Position numbers and translations under genes: made by a program. The notes under the pieces were generated by a model. It had not been told where the DNA came from. It saw only the letters and a program-made list of their open reading frames with translations, and did no database searches. 64,000 bases of DNA from Peribacillus simplex. Lineage in GTDB: Bacteria > Bacillota > Bacilli > Bacillales > DSM-1321. Shown here piece after piece: positions 54,780-63,011 of this stretch. The stretch lies in assembly GCF_900156045.1 (NCBI RefSeq), contig NZ_FTMX01000005.1, positions 62,001-126,000 on the forward strand, given 5' to 3'. The stretch's first letter is position 1; every line of letters begins with the position of its first letter.

Positions 54780-55083
54780 GTCAGGGGATAAAGGAAATAT
54801 TTCAAATGTTTCCGTCATTGTCTATCATATGGAAGATTTTGAAAAAGTAAAAAAACAGGTAACAGCAGAAAAGGTTAAGGATTTCTTTCACGAAATAGTG
54901 AAGGGTGATGTGGTTAGGTATGAACTGCCGAAAATTGGCGAATTGAATTTTGTTATGCAAAACGCATTAGGTGGAGGAGTCACAAAATCACTTTCTTTGG
55001 ATAGACATGGAAAAAGCTTGAGCTCTGCTCTCATGGATATGGAAATCGATATGGAAGCTGATGTAAATGACTCAAATCATTAA
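54751..55083 (+). CDS. AtuA C-terminal-domain-like small protein (110 aa)
   Basis: The 110-residue protein begins MKLKQVTHSRSGDKGNISNV and ends near NALGGGVTKSLSLDRHGKSL, both typical of the small domain that is fused behind DUF1446 in many AtuA proteins. It starts at ATG 54751 with GAGGAGG upstream, 29 bases inside the large gene and in another frame. The pair is thus a split form, probably a two-subunit enzyme. It is the last gene of the operon. Confidence 0.82.
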   Translation: MKLKQVTHSRSGDKGNISNVSVIVYHMEDFEKVKKQVTAEKVKDFFHEIVKGDVVRYELPKIGELNFVMQNALGGGVTKSLSLDRHGKSLSSALMDMEIDMEADVNDSNH

Positions 55084-55097
55084 TTTTCTTACGAAGG

Positions 55098-55126
55098 CGA
55101 GCCAATTATTCAGGGGCTCGTTTTTT
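55098..55126 (+). terminator. Terminator of the CoA-transferase/lyase/AtuA operon
   Basis: CGAGCC (55098-55103) pairs with GGCTCG (55115-55120), followed by six T residues. Confidence 0.8.
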
Positions 55127-55384
55127 GTATTCCGAAATTTTTGGGACGATATAAGTCAATATAAAAGTTCTAGGAGATATTCTTTTGAAATCCGACCTAA
55201 TATATAAGCTGTAATAAACTTTGATATACATCCAGGGTGCAGGTTACCTTTCTCTTTTCGCTTAAGAATGATAATCATTTAATATAAATTTGCTGACTTT
55301 TTTTATTTTTTGTTCATATGTATATCCTTAAAGGAATAAAAAATCATGAATGCAATCGCTACTTTTAATTATGGGGGAGAGCGA

Positions 55385-56182
55385 ATGAACGAGTTTTTGG
55401 AGAAAACAGCAAGATACGAGCATCGGTTTTGGCTGCAAATCTTAGGAGACCATGGCAGGTTCATCCATGAGTCTTTAGCTCCGGTTGAAGTGGAAAATAT
55501 TGAAATTGCCTCAGAATTCATTCAAATTTTTGATACTCTCCTTGGTAAAGCCAATTCGGAAGAGATTTCGCAACTTACTGCCATGGCAGAAAAAGAGGCA
55601 TTAAGATTTCGTGAGTTTAAGCTAAGCCTACTTAAAGAACATCTGGTGGGTAAAATAAAAATACATCTTTCACCTTCATTCATTAATCATATGGTGAACG
55701 AATTAGAAGAATATTTAAGATTATTGAAATACTTCAATTCAAATCAAATGCCGCCTGTTTTTCATGAGCTTCATCATCATTTGCTTTGGCTTTTAGATGC
55801 AGCTGGGCATGCAAGTGCAATATCATCCAATATGGATGAAGTTGAAAAAAGATTAAAGGAGAAAAGTGACCATTATAAAAAACATTTTAATGATTTTTAT
55901 TTAAAAGCTGTTGAAATGGCTGGATATTTACGAACCAATCTGTCAACATTCCCAGCATTGGAAAAAATGAATCAGGACGTTACATTGGAAATTAAATTCT
56001 TTCAGCACTTTCTGCTTGAATTGGAGGAGCTTGACCTTAGTGCGCAGGCTCTTGGAACATTTTCACCATTAATGGCCGATCATATGTGGCGTGAAGAATG
56101 TTATTATTTAACGAAACTCGCTGAATCGACAGACACGGAAAAGCCAAACTGCGATCCAGCGAAACCTAGGCTAGTGGAATAA
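55385..56182 (+). CDS. DUF2935 family protein
   Basis: The 265-residue helical protein has two similar halves, each with a ferritin-like pattern: YEHRFWLQILGDHGRFIHESL near residues 10-30 and EIKFFQHFLLELEELDLS near 213, plus ADHMWREECYYL near the end with histidine and glutamate positions suited to metal binding. The family occurs in spore-formers and has no established role. ATG 55385 has GGGGGAGA upstream; ATG 55346 has none. It stands alone. Confidence 0.82.
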   Translation: MNEFLEKTARYEHRFWLQILGDHGRFIHESLAPVEVENIEIASEFIQIFDTLLGKANSEEISQLTAMAEKEALRFREFKLSLLKEHLVGKIKIHLSPSFINHMVNELEEYLRLLKYFNSNQMPPVFHELHHHLLWLLDAAGHASAISSNMDEVEKRLKEKSDHYKKHFNDFYLKAVEMAGYLRTNLSTFPALEKMNQDVTLEIKFFQHFLLELEELDLSAQALGTFSPLMADHMWREECYYLTKLAESTDTEKPNCDPAKPRLVE

Positions 56183-56339
56183 AAAAGTGGACCATAGAGC
56201 CCTTTCTATAAAAGGGGCTCAAATCTGTTGAATATAACTTCAAACTCAGTAGGATATTTAACTCTTCGAAGAAGCGTTCAGTCATCTTGTCTTTCTGAGC
56301 TTCGCCTGGTTTAATACGTTTTTCTTGGTTGGTTAACAT
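56166..56339 (-). CDS. Possible gene remnant or small protein (57 aa)
   Basis: A minus-strand ORF from ATG 56339 reads MLTNQEKRIKPGEAQKDKMT and continues with FFEELNILLSLKLY; this has natural-looking codon and residue use, but no clear ribosome binding site. It runs into the end of the DUF2935 gene. It could be the 5' part of a truncated gene. I do not recognise the family. Confidence 0.3.
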   Translation of the reverse strand: MLTNQEKRIKPGEAQKDKMTERFFEELNILLSLKLYSTDLSPFYRKGSMVHFFIPLA

Positions 56340-56432
56340 TACGGGGTGTAATTTTTAAGGAAGTTAATTCCTATCCTTATGTTATACTAAAAGAACTAAA
56401 AATCAATTATAGAAGTATAGGAGTGCTGAAAG

Positions 56433-57083
56433 ATGTTTGGAAATCCTTCCAATTTGACAGATGGCATTTATTTTGGAGAATCGTTACCACAACAAATCGC
56501 TAAACACATTTTAAAAAAAATCATTGAAGGGGAAATAGAAGCTGGAGAGAAAATCGTCGAAGAAGACATTTCCAAGGAATTGAATACGAGCCGTGCACCA
56601 GTACGCGAAGCCCTTTATCTATTGCAGGTTGACGGTATTGTTGAGAGGATGCCGAGGCGGGGAACAATCGTCAAGCCATTTTCACAAAAGGAAATCATTG
56701 AATATAATGATGTTACGATCGGGCTGATCCAGATGGGCATTGAATTTTCCCAAGGAAGGTGGCACGAAGAGAATAAGCAATCTTTACGAAAGCATTTGGA
56801 AAGTGCAACGGATGAGTGTGTGAAAAGTAATGTAATCGAGTATCAAAAAAAAGCTGAACAGATATTTCGATATATTTTTTCAATCGCTAATAACAAAGCA
56901 TTATCAAGATTTTTTGAGGAAGCCAGTCATATCCTCATGGTTTTTGCCCAAAGTCAATGGAATACAGAAACGATGGAAAATTTCCATTTCAGATTAAAAA
57001 TGTCTATTGAGGCTATTATCGAAGACGATTTCGTTAAGGCAAAAAATGAAATTCATGAAGCTCTGAATCGTGGAGTGATGTAG
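56433..57083 (+). CDS. GntR-family transcriptional regulator
   Basis: The 216-residue protein has an N-terminal winged HTH (EDISKELNTSRAPVREALYL, about residues 45-64; PRRGTIVKPF wing near 74) and a helical FCD-type C-terminal domain (about 90-210). GGAGTG precedes the ATG. A palindrome and promoter lie between it and the three SDR genes, which are probably its targets. The ligand is unknown. Confidence 0.87.
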   Translation: MFGNPSNLTDGIYFGESLPQQIAKHILKKIIEGEIEAGEKIVEEDISKELNTSRAPVREALYLLQVDGIVERMPRRGTIVKPFSQKEIIEYNDVTIGLIQMGIEFSQGRWHEENKQSLRKHLESATDECVKSNVIEYQKKAEQIFRYIFSIANNKALSRFFEEASHILMVFAQSQWNTETMENFHFRLKMSIEAIIEDDFVKAKNEIHEALNRGVM

Positions 57084-57105
57084 AGTCTTTGACTCTAAAA
57101 CCAAA

Positions 57106-57137
57106 TTGTCGACAATCGACAAAAATAGTGTTATGAT
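57106..57137 (+). promoter_or_regulatory. Promoter and GntR-type operator of the SDR operon
   Basis: TTGTCGACAA (57106-57115) is a perfect 10-base palindrome, followed at once by a half-site repeat TCGACAA (57116-57122). TCGACA (57109-57114) can be a -35 and TATGAT (57132-57137) the -10 with 17-base spacing. The operator therefore covers the -35, as expected for repression. Confidence 0.65.
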
Positions 57138-57197
57138 GTAATCGTATTCAAACAAGAAATATCATCACCAAGATCAAAGGGAGAAAGGGAGAATATT

Positions 57198-57986
57198 ATG
57201 CAAGCATTTGATTTTACAGAAAAAGTAGCAATTGTTACCGGCGGCGGCGGGGGTATCGGCCGGGCAGCTTCTATTACACTTTCAGATAATGGAGCCAAAG
57301 TGGTTGTTGTAGACCTTTCTGAAGAGGCTGGCATGTTAACGGTAAATGAAATCAAAGGAAAAGGCGGCGAAGCAAAGTTCGTTAAAGCCGATGTTACAAA
57401 TGAAGACGATATAAAAAATTATGTTCAAAAAACGATAGATTCTTATGGAAAAATCGATATTTTCCTGAATAATGCAGGGTGGGAAGGCAAAATCATGCCT
57501 CTTGTCGATTATCCTACTGAAGTTTTCGATCAATTAATGTCAATAAATGTACGCGGCGTTTTCTTGGGTTTGAAACATGTATTGCCCTATATGATTGAAC
57601 AAAAAAGCGGGGCGGTCGTAAATACAGCATCTGGAGCCGGTTTACTCGCAACGCCAAACATGGTGGCATATGGTGCAAGTAAACATGCGGTTCTTGGAAT
57701 GACGAAAACTGCAGGTGTCGAAGTTGCTCCCCATGGTGTACGGGTGAATGCCGTCTGCCCAGGTGTCGTCAACACGGCTATGATGCGGTCGATTGAAAGC
57801 GGATTTGGTCAAGGTGATTCCGCGGCAGCTGAAACGGCTAGAAAACAATTGGAAGCAACAACTCCGGATGGTCGGTATGCTGAGCCTCAGGAAATTGCAA
57901 ATCTAATGATGTACTTAGTATCAGATCTTTCCAGCCACATAACAGGTCAAGAACTTGTAATCGACGGCGGGGCCATTTTAATCTGA
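57198..57986 (+). CDS. Short-chain dehydrogenase/reductase, first of three
   Basis: The 262-residue classical SDR has VTGGGGGIGRAA near residue 12-23, NNAG near 91, a catalytic serine in VVNTASGAG near 144 and YGASKHA (Tyr/Lys) near 157. The acidic residue in VVVVDLSEE favours NAD. AAAGGGAG precedes the ATG. The next two genes are relatives, giving a tandem array under one promoter. Confidence 0.87.
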   Translation: MQAFDFTEKVAIVTGGGGGIGRAASITLSDNGAKVVVVDLSEEAGMLTVNEIKGKGGEAKFVKADVTNEDDIKNYVQKTIDSYGKIDIFLNNAGWEGKIMPLVDYPTEVFDQLMSINVRGVFLGLKHVLPYMIEQKSGAVVNTASGAGLLATPNMVAYGASKHAVLGMTKTAGVEVAPHGVRVNAVCPGVVNTAMMRSIESGFGQGDSAAAETARKQLEATTPDGRYAEPQEIANLMMYLVSDLSSHITGQELVIDGGAILI

Positions 57987-58020
57987 TAAGCAATAAACTT
58001 TATTATAGGGGGACGAATAT

Positions 58021-58773
58021 ATGAGTTTAAAAGGAAAAGTCATAGTAATTACAGGAGCAGCCAGCGGAATTGGAAAGGAAACGGCATTTAAATTAGCTGA
58101 ACAGGGAGCTATTGTCGTAGCGGCTGATTACAATGATGTTGCTGCTAAAGAAACGGCTGAAGCCATTCAACAAAAGGGAGGCACGGCTTCTTTTGTGAAA
58201 GTGGATGTAGCTAAAGCGGAAGAAGTGGAAGCGATGGTAGAAGCTGCAGTTGCCAATCATGGCACCATCGACGGCATTTTCAACAACGCTGGAATTGGAC
58301 TAGTAAAACCATTTTTAGAGATGGATCCAGAGTCTTACCACAGAGTCGTTGATGTTGACCAACACGGCGTTTATTATGGCATGTATTATGCGGCAAGGAA
58401 GATGGTGGAGCTTGGGGTAACAGGCGCAACGATCGTCAATACAGCCTCAATATATGGGACGATGGTTTCTATCGGCAGCTTTAATTACCATGCTGCAAAA
58501 GCTGCAGTCATTGCCATGACTAAATCTGGAGCAATTGAACTTGCGCAATTTGGGATTCGTGTTGTCGGTGTTGCACCAGGTTTTATCGAAACGCCGATCA
58601 TTGGTGATGATCAAGAGTTCCTGGACAGTTTGGCACAACTTCATATGAGGAAAAAATTGATTCAGCCAGAAAAAGTTGCTGAAGTTGTAACGTTCTTGTT
58701 CTCCGAAAAAGCGGATGCCATTAATGGACAAGTCATTCCTGTTGATGATGGATTCTTAAGCTTTAAGGGGTAA
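58021..58773 (+). CDS. Short-chain dehydrogenase/reductase, second of three
   Basis: The 250-residue SDR has TGAASGIGKETA near residue 11-22, NNAGIG near 89, a catalytic serine in IVNTASIYG and a YHAAKAA Tyr/Lys pair near 157. VAADYND after strand 2 favours NAD. GGGGGACG precedes the ATG. It differs from its neighbours in the active-site surroundings, so it likely acts on a different intermediate or stereoisomer. Confidence 0.87.
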   Translation: MSLKGKVIVITGAASGIGKETAFKLAEQGAIVVAADYNDVAAKETAEAIQQKGGTASFVKVDVAKAEEVEAMVEAAVANHGTIDGIFNNAGIGLVKPFLEMDPESYHRVVDVDQHGVYYGMYYAARKMVELGVTGATIVNTASIYGTMVSIGSFNYHAAKAAVIAMTKSGAIELAQFGIRVVGVAPGFIETPIIGDDQEFLDSLAQLHMRKKLIQPEKVAEVVTFLFSEKADAINGQVIPVDDGFLSFKG

Positions 58774-58825
58774 TCATTATTATCAAATAGATTTTCCAGA
58801 TAACTTAAAAAGGGAGTTTTGACAT

Positions 58826-59611
58826 ATGAACAAACGATTCGATGGCAAAGTAGTAATCATTACAGGTGCAGGATCAGGGTTAGGACAAGCAGCCGCATTG
58901 GAAATGGCTAAAGAAGGAGCTAAACTTTCATTAGTTGATTTAAACGATGCATCTTTGGAAGCAACAAAAAAATTAATCTTTGAAATTGCACCAAATTCAG
59001 ACGTGCTTCTGGTCACTGCAGATGTATCGGATGAAGAAGCAGTAAAGAACTATGTGGACCAAACAGTCAGCAAATATGGAAGAGTCGATGGTTTTTATAA
59101 TAATGCGGGTATCGAAGGTAAACAGGCACCTACAGCTGAATATGATAGCAACGTTTTCAACAAAGTAACGGACATCAATATTAATGGTGTATTTTATGGT
59201 ATGAAATACATCCTGCCAATCATGAAAGAACAAGGATCAGGGGCAGTGGTGAACGTTGCTTCTGTAGGCGGAATTCGTGCGGTACTTAACCAAGCTGCGT
59301 ACGTTGCAAGTAAACATGCTGTAGCAGGATTAACAAAAACAGCTGCCATAGAATATGGTCAATACGGAATCAGCATAAATGCCATTGCACCAGGAGTAAT
59401 CTTAACAGCGATGGTAGAAGGTTCATTCAGGCAAATAGGCGGGGAGAATTGGGAAGAAGCAATGGCGGATTTCGTCAGTGTGAATCCTAAAAAACGCTTT
59501 GGTAAACCTGAAGAAGTCGGCCGTTTAGTCGCTTTCTTATTATCAGGGGAATCAGAGTTCATCAACGGGGTAGTCATTCCGATTGATGGCGGACAATCTT
59601 CACAATACTAA
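58826..59611 (+). CDS. Short-chain dehydrogenase/reductase, third of three
   Basis: The 261-residue SDR has TGAGSGLGQAAA near residue 12-23, NNAGIEGKQAPTAEY near 91, VVNVASVGG with the catalytic serine and YVASKHA near 158. It resembles the first SDR most (shared NNAG-x-EGK segment and overall length), which suggests duplication. AAAGGGAG precedes the ATG, and a strong terminator follows. Confidence 0.87.
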   Translation: MNKRFDGKVVIITGAGSGLGQAAALEMAKEGAKLSLVDLNDASLEATKKLIFEIAPNSDVLLVTADVSDEEAVKNYVDQTVSKYGRVDGFYNNAGIEGKQAPTAEYDSNVFNKVTDININGVFYGMKYILPIMKEQGSGAVVNVASVGGIRAVLNQAAYVASKHAVAGLTKTAAIEYGQYGISINAIAPGVILTAMVEGSFRQIGGENWEEAMADFVSVNPKKRFGKPEEVGRLVAFLLSGESEFINGVVIPIDGGQSSQY

Positions 59612-59617
59612 TTGAAC

Positions 59618-59651
59618 AAAGGGAGTGGCAGCATTTGGTCACTCCCTTTTA
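59618..59651 (+). terminator. Terminator of the SDR operon
   Basis: AAAGGGAGTG pairs exactly with CACTCCCTTT around a 12-base loop, ending in T residues. Confidence 0.85.
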
Positions 59652-59751
59652 ATGGTATCCTTTATAGTTAATGACCAATGTAAAAATCCGTTTATAGCCT
59701 AAATGCGAACCTTTAGAATAGATTAAAGAAGCTCAAAATAGATGAACTCAT

Positions 59752-59776
59752 TAAAAAAACGCCATACAAGGCGCTT
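59752..59776 (-). terminator. Terminator of the 51-aa acidic protein gene
   Basis: On the minus strand a short CGCC/GGCG stem with a six-base loop is followed by seven T residues. It lies about 25 bases after the gene's stop. Confidence 0.5.
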
Positions 59777-59800
59777 AACAAAATTTCAAGAAATCAATCG

Positions 59801-59956
59801 TCATTTTTCTTTATCATGAAGCTTATCTTCATATTCAGTTTCCAACATACCATACAGACCATTCATTTCTTGTTCATCAGGATCTGCCCCAAACTCATTT
59901 CTATTTTTTATCTTTTTATCATCAAGAATTTCTTCTTTATCATTTTTCCTATCCAT
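59801..59956 (-). CDS. Small acidic, highly charged protein (51 aa)
   Basis: A minus-strand gene starts at ATG 59956 with GGAGGTGAT 5 bases upstream, a near-perfect site. It encodes MDRKNDKEEILDDKKIKNRN and continues with GADPDEQEMNGLYGMLETEY; the rest is also charged. There is no membrane segment. Its ribosome binding site and its own terminator argue that it is real. Similar short charged proteins are common in Bacillus and often of unknown function. Confidence 0.7.
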   Translation of the reverse strand: MDRKNDKEEILDDKKIKNRNEFGADPDEQEMNGLYGMLETEYEDKLHDKEK

Positions 59957-60183
59957 ACATATCACCTCCACACAATAGGGTGTCTCATTATCTGAAAAAA
60001 CATACGCTGAGTGACCAGGTCTTTTTAAGTTTTCTTGCGTTTATGTTAAGAGTTAAAGATAAAATACTAATTCAATGCTAGTAATCTCATTTTCAAGAAC
60101 ATTTAATTGGTATTCTAAATAGTTATTACTCTTACTATTTGTTAAGATATAAATATATAACTTAGAGATAACGGAGAGAGATT

Positions 60184-60831
60184 GTGAAGAAGAAACGTAA
60201 GAAATCAAAGAATGTTTTTGTCATTTTTATCCTCATCTTTGCATTTTTGCTAATAAAAGAGATCATGCGAACCCCCAATTACGAAAATGTTTCCACATCA
60301 GTAAATACGCTTGATTCTTTTGCGAACGTGAAAAAGTATAGTTCACTTCTCAGGGACGAGTTGGCTAAATACGGTCTTGAGGAGCATACTTCGACATTGA
60401 TTGCTTTGATGCAGCAGGAAAGCCGAGGACGGGGAGGTGACCCAATGCAGGCATCTGAGTCAGCGGGTCTTGATCCAAATTCGATCACAGATCCAACGGA
60501 AAGCATTAAGTATGGAGTGAAACACTTTAAGAGAATCAATGAATATGGCAATGAAAAGGACGTGGATTTTGCCACGATCATCCAAGCATATAACATGGGA
60601 ATTGGTTATATTGATTTCGTTGCGAATAAAGGTGGCAAGCATACTGAGGAGCTTGCGAAGAAGTTTTCCATGCTTCAGGTCGAAAAAAACCCTTCCCTTT
60701 ATGATTGCGGCGGAGACAAAGAAAATTTTCGATACCCATATTGCTACGGTGATTACTCATACAGTGCGAAGGTATCTAAGAACATTGAGGAGCTTGCCGA
60801 CAGTATATCGGCTCAAGCTGATGGTGAGTGA
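60184..60831 (+). CDS. Membrane-anchored lysozyme-like muramidase
   Basis: The 215-residue protein has a basic N-terminus and one hydrophobic helix (about residues 10-27), then a lysozyme-like domain similar to the CwlT N-terminal type: LIALMQQESRGRGGDPMQAS near residue 72-91 with the catalytic glutamate, ITDPTESIKYGVKHF near 99, and IIQAYNMGIGYIDF near 129. It should cleave the glycan strands of peptidoglycan outside the membrane. GTG 60184 is the start, with GGAGAG upstream. No conjugation genes accompany it, so a cell-wall role is likelier than transfer. Confidence 0.82.
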   Translation: MKKKRKKSKNVFVIFILIFAFLLIKEIMRTPNYENVSTSVNTLDSFANVKKYSSLLRDELAKYGLEEHTSTLIALMQQESRGRGGDPMQASESAGLDPNSITDPTESIKYGVKHFKRINEYGNEKDVDFATIIQAYNMGIGYIDFVANKGGKHTEELAKKFSMLQVEKNPSLYDCGGDKENFRYPYCYGDYSYSAKVSKNIEELADSISAQADGE

Positions 60832-60839
60832 GGGAGAAC

Positions 60840-60870
60840 AAAAAGCCTACTGAATGAAGTAGGCTTTTTG
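60840..60870 (+). terminator. Rho-independent terminator
   Basis: AAAAAGCCTACT pairs with AGTAGGCTTTTT around a six-base loop. It may serve both this gene and the convergent DUF402 gene. Confidence 0.85.
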
Positions 60871-60920
60871 CTCATTGTAAAGGTTTCAATGTTGTGGAGT
60901 TAAAAGAATCAAAACCAATG

Positions 60921-61472
60921 TCATTTGTTGTTCAACCATGGAAGGATGTCTTTATGTTTATAGAGTTTCTCGGATTCTGAAATGGTTTGTGATAGAAGAA
61001 TATCAATGGAATCAAGTATAGAGTTTAGGGCTAGTTTAACAGAACCACTCTCATATTGCTCTAATGGCACAGGTAACTCTTCCTCGTCTAAAATAAAATG
61101 TTCCCCATCCGGAAGCACCAAGATATCAATGATTAAATCCTCAAAGGATACCAACTTATCCTCCATATATGTATTCCTTACAATATTAAAATAGGATCCT
61201 AAATAATGCCCTTCGTTATCTCTCCAGATGTATAAATTATAAGGACGGTCTTTCCAATAATGAGCAATCGTATAACTGCCTATAGGAATGGTTAGTTTTA
61301 TAGGACCCGCTTTCATCGTGAACGAATCCATGATTTCATGAAAAAGCACGACATGTTGATATTGTGCTTTTAACAGCAAACAGCTATGTTCCACAACTAA
61401 GGAGTCATAGCGGATTTTTCTTTCTATTATTTCATCTCCACGCTGAAGTTCTGGTGTAAATTTATTGTCCAT
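60921..61472 (-). CDS. DUF402 family protein
   Basis: The 183-residue soluble protein resembles the DUF402 fold: GDEIIERKIRYD near residue 12-23, PYNLYIWRDNEGHYLGSYFN near 78-97 and the acidic FEDLIIDILVLPDGE near 110-124 that binds a metal. Family members include Ntdp-type nucleoside phosphatases and YgaC-type proteins. The aspartate/glutamate cluster is present, so hydrolase activity is possible. A GGGAGA site precedes the ATG. Confidence 0.72.
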   Translation of the reverse strand: MDNKFTPELQRGDEIIERKIRYDSLVVEHSCLLLKAQYQHVVLFHEIMDSFTMKAGPIKLTIPIGSYTIAHYWKDRPYNLYIWRDNEGHYLGSYFNIVRNTYMEDKLVSFEDLIIDILVLPDGEHFILDEEELPVPLEQYESGSVKLALNSILDSIDILLSQTISESEKLYKHKDILPWLNNK

Positions 61473-61684
61473 CGTTTCTATATCTCCCTTAAAAACTATC
61501 TAGATCATTCATTTCATTATACTTAATAAGGTTTTTCTTTTCTAAAAAGGAGATCGCCAGGAAAGTGAGGAGTAACAACTTTTAGGAAATTCCAATATCA
61601 AAATTTAATTTAAACACCTGCAGTACCGAGAAACTAGGCTTTATTTACTTCAAAACGTATACTTGTGGAATAAACACAACATAC

Positions 61685-61712
61685 AGGATAGTTGTTTCAT
61701 GGAACCTATCCT
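61685..61712 (-). terminator. Possible terminator overlapping the stop codon of the VOC gene
   Basis: AGGATAG (61685-61691) and CTATCCT (61706-61712) form a hairpin that includes the stop codon of the minus-strand gene. The tail is only moderately T-rich. Confidence 0.45.
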
Positions 61713-62206
61713 ATATACGCCTGCTTTAAAGTTTTTATGTCAATTTTCTTCATTTGGAGCAACGCTTTCATAACTCTTTCTGATTTTTCAGGATTGGAGT
61801 CGTTCACCATCTCGGTTAGTTCCGCAGGAACAATTTGCCATGAAACGCCAAATCGATCTTTCAGCCAACCACACACTTGCGCTTTTTCGTCTCCGCCTTC
61901 GGAAAGTTTTTCCCAATAAAAATCCACATCTTCTTGATCCTCGCAATTGATGATAAATGATATGGCCTCTGTGAATTTGAATTGAGGACCGCCATTCAAT
62001 GCTACGAATGCTTGTCCTTCCAATTCAAATTCCACTGTCATCACTGATCCCTCTGGCTTCCCGTGGATTTGATTTCCTTCATTTCCATAACGAGTGATTC
62101 TACCAATTTTAGAATTTTCGAAGATGGAAGTGTAGAACATTGCCGCCTCTTCAGCTTGAGTATCAAACCACAAGTTGGTAGTGATTTTTTGAATTTTGTT
62201 TTTCAA
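61706..62206 (-). CDS. PhnB-like VOC superfamily protein
   Basis: The 166-residue protein has the PhnB/3-demethylubiquinone-methyltransferase-like VOC pattern: TTNLWFDTQAEEAAMFYTSI near residue 7-26, EFELEGQAFVALNGGPQFKF near 66 and CGWLKDRFGVSWQIVP near 113. Such proteins bind metals or small aromatic ligands; biochemical roles vary. I prefer TTG 62206, since AAAGGAG stands 8 bases before it, over ATG 62224, which overlaps that site. Confidence 0.75.
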   Translation of the reverse strand: MKNKIQKITTNLWFDTQAEEAAMFYTSIFENSKIGRITRYGNEGNQIHGKPEGSVMTVEFELEGQAFVALNGGPQFKFTEAISFIINCEDQEDVDFYWEKLSEGGDEKAQVCGWLKDRFGVSWQIVPAELTEMVNDSNPEKSERVMKALLQMKKIDIKTLKQAYIG

Positions 62207-62444
62207 ATTTTTTTCTCCTTTCATGTTTAGCGGTGGGGTATTAGGGAGCCGGGAATTTATTCGATAAGATTAAATATCTTGAAGGTACCCTATTACTATA
62301 CACCATTTATTAGGGACCAAGAAAATGATGTAAGGGTTAGGGTGAAGTTATAAACCGTTCTGAGAATTCAAGTTTTACTAGTCAATCATTTAACGAATAA
62401 CTTTCCTTATGCTAGTTACATTATCTTTGTTCCTGGTGAAGGAA

Positions 62445-62493
62445 AAACAAAAAAGGATATAGAAACTTTTCACCAGTGAAAAGACCTATATCC
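62445..62493 (-). terminator. Rho-independent terminator
   Basis: GGATATAG pairs with CTATATCC with an inner CTTTTC/GAAAAG helix; on the minus strand six T residues and further T-rich sequence follow. It ends the second VOC gene. The rest of the 325-base gap (62207-62531) shows nothing else. Confidence 0.8.
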
Positions 62494-62531
62494 AATTTGA
62501 AGAATAATCAATAAAGGGTCATGTTCATTTT

Positions 62532-62945
62532 TCAGCTCTCGAAGTTAAATTGCCATTTGATTCCGAATTTATCGGTTAACTGACCGTAAATTTTACTCCA
62601 GAATGTTTCTTGGAGCTCAAGACCAACCGTGCCGCCCACACTTAGTTTGTTAAAAATCGATTTAATTTCATCCACGTCATTACCGACATATGCCAGGCTG
62701 ATATTATTGCCTTCAACAAAGGGCATACCAGGAAAAGTATCGGAAAACATGACATTGCTTCCATTAATATTCAGCCTTGTATGCATGACTAAATCTTTCG
62801 CTTCTTCTGGAAGGGGAAATTCCGGATTAGCAGGTGTTTCCCCGAAGGTCATGATATTTGGTTGTTCGGTTCCAAAAACCTCTGCGTAGAACTCTACTGC
62901 TTCTCGACAATTCCCATTGAAATTAAGATATGCATCAATTGACAT
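62532..62945 (-). CDS. PhnB-like VOC superfamily protein
   Basis: The 137-residue protein starts MSIDAYLNFNGNCREAVEFY, the standard PhnB/YjdN opening, with VMFSDTFPGMPFVEGNNISL near 68 and YGQLTDKFGIKWQFNF at the end. It is a single betaalphabetabetabeta pair. The function is unknown; relatives include glyoxalase- and resistance-type proteins. It is distinct from the neighbouring VOC gene, which is longer. Confidence 0.8.
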   Translation of the reverse strand: MSIDAYLNFNGNCREAVEFYAEVFGTEQPNIMTFGETPANPEFPLPEEAKDLVMHTRLNINGSNVMFSDTFPGMPFVEGNNISLAYVGNDVDEIKSIFNKLSVGGTVGLELQETFWSKIYGQLTDKFGIKWQFNFES

Positions 62946-63011
62946 TTAGCTCACTCCATTTTTTTTGTTTTTTATTCGTTGCTACAAGCATTATGACATC
63001 ATGTTTCATTA

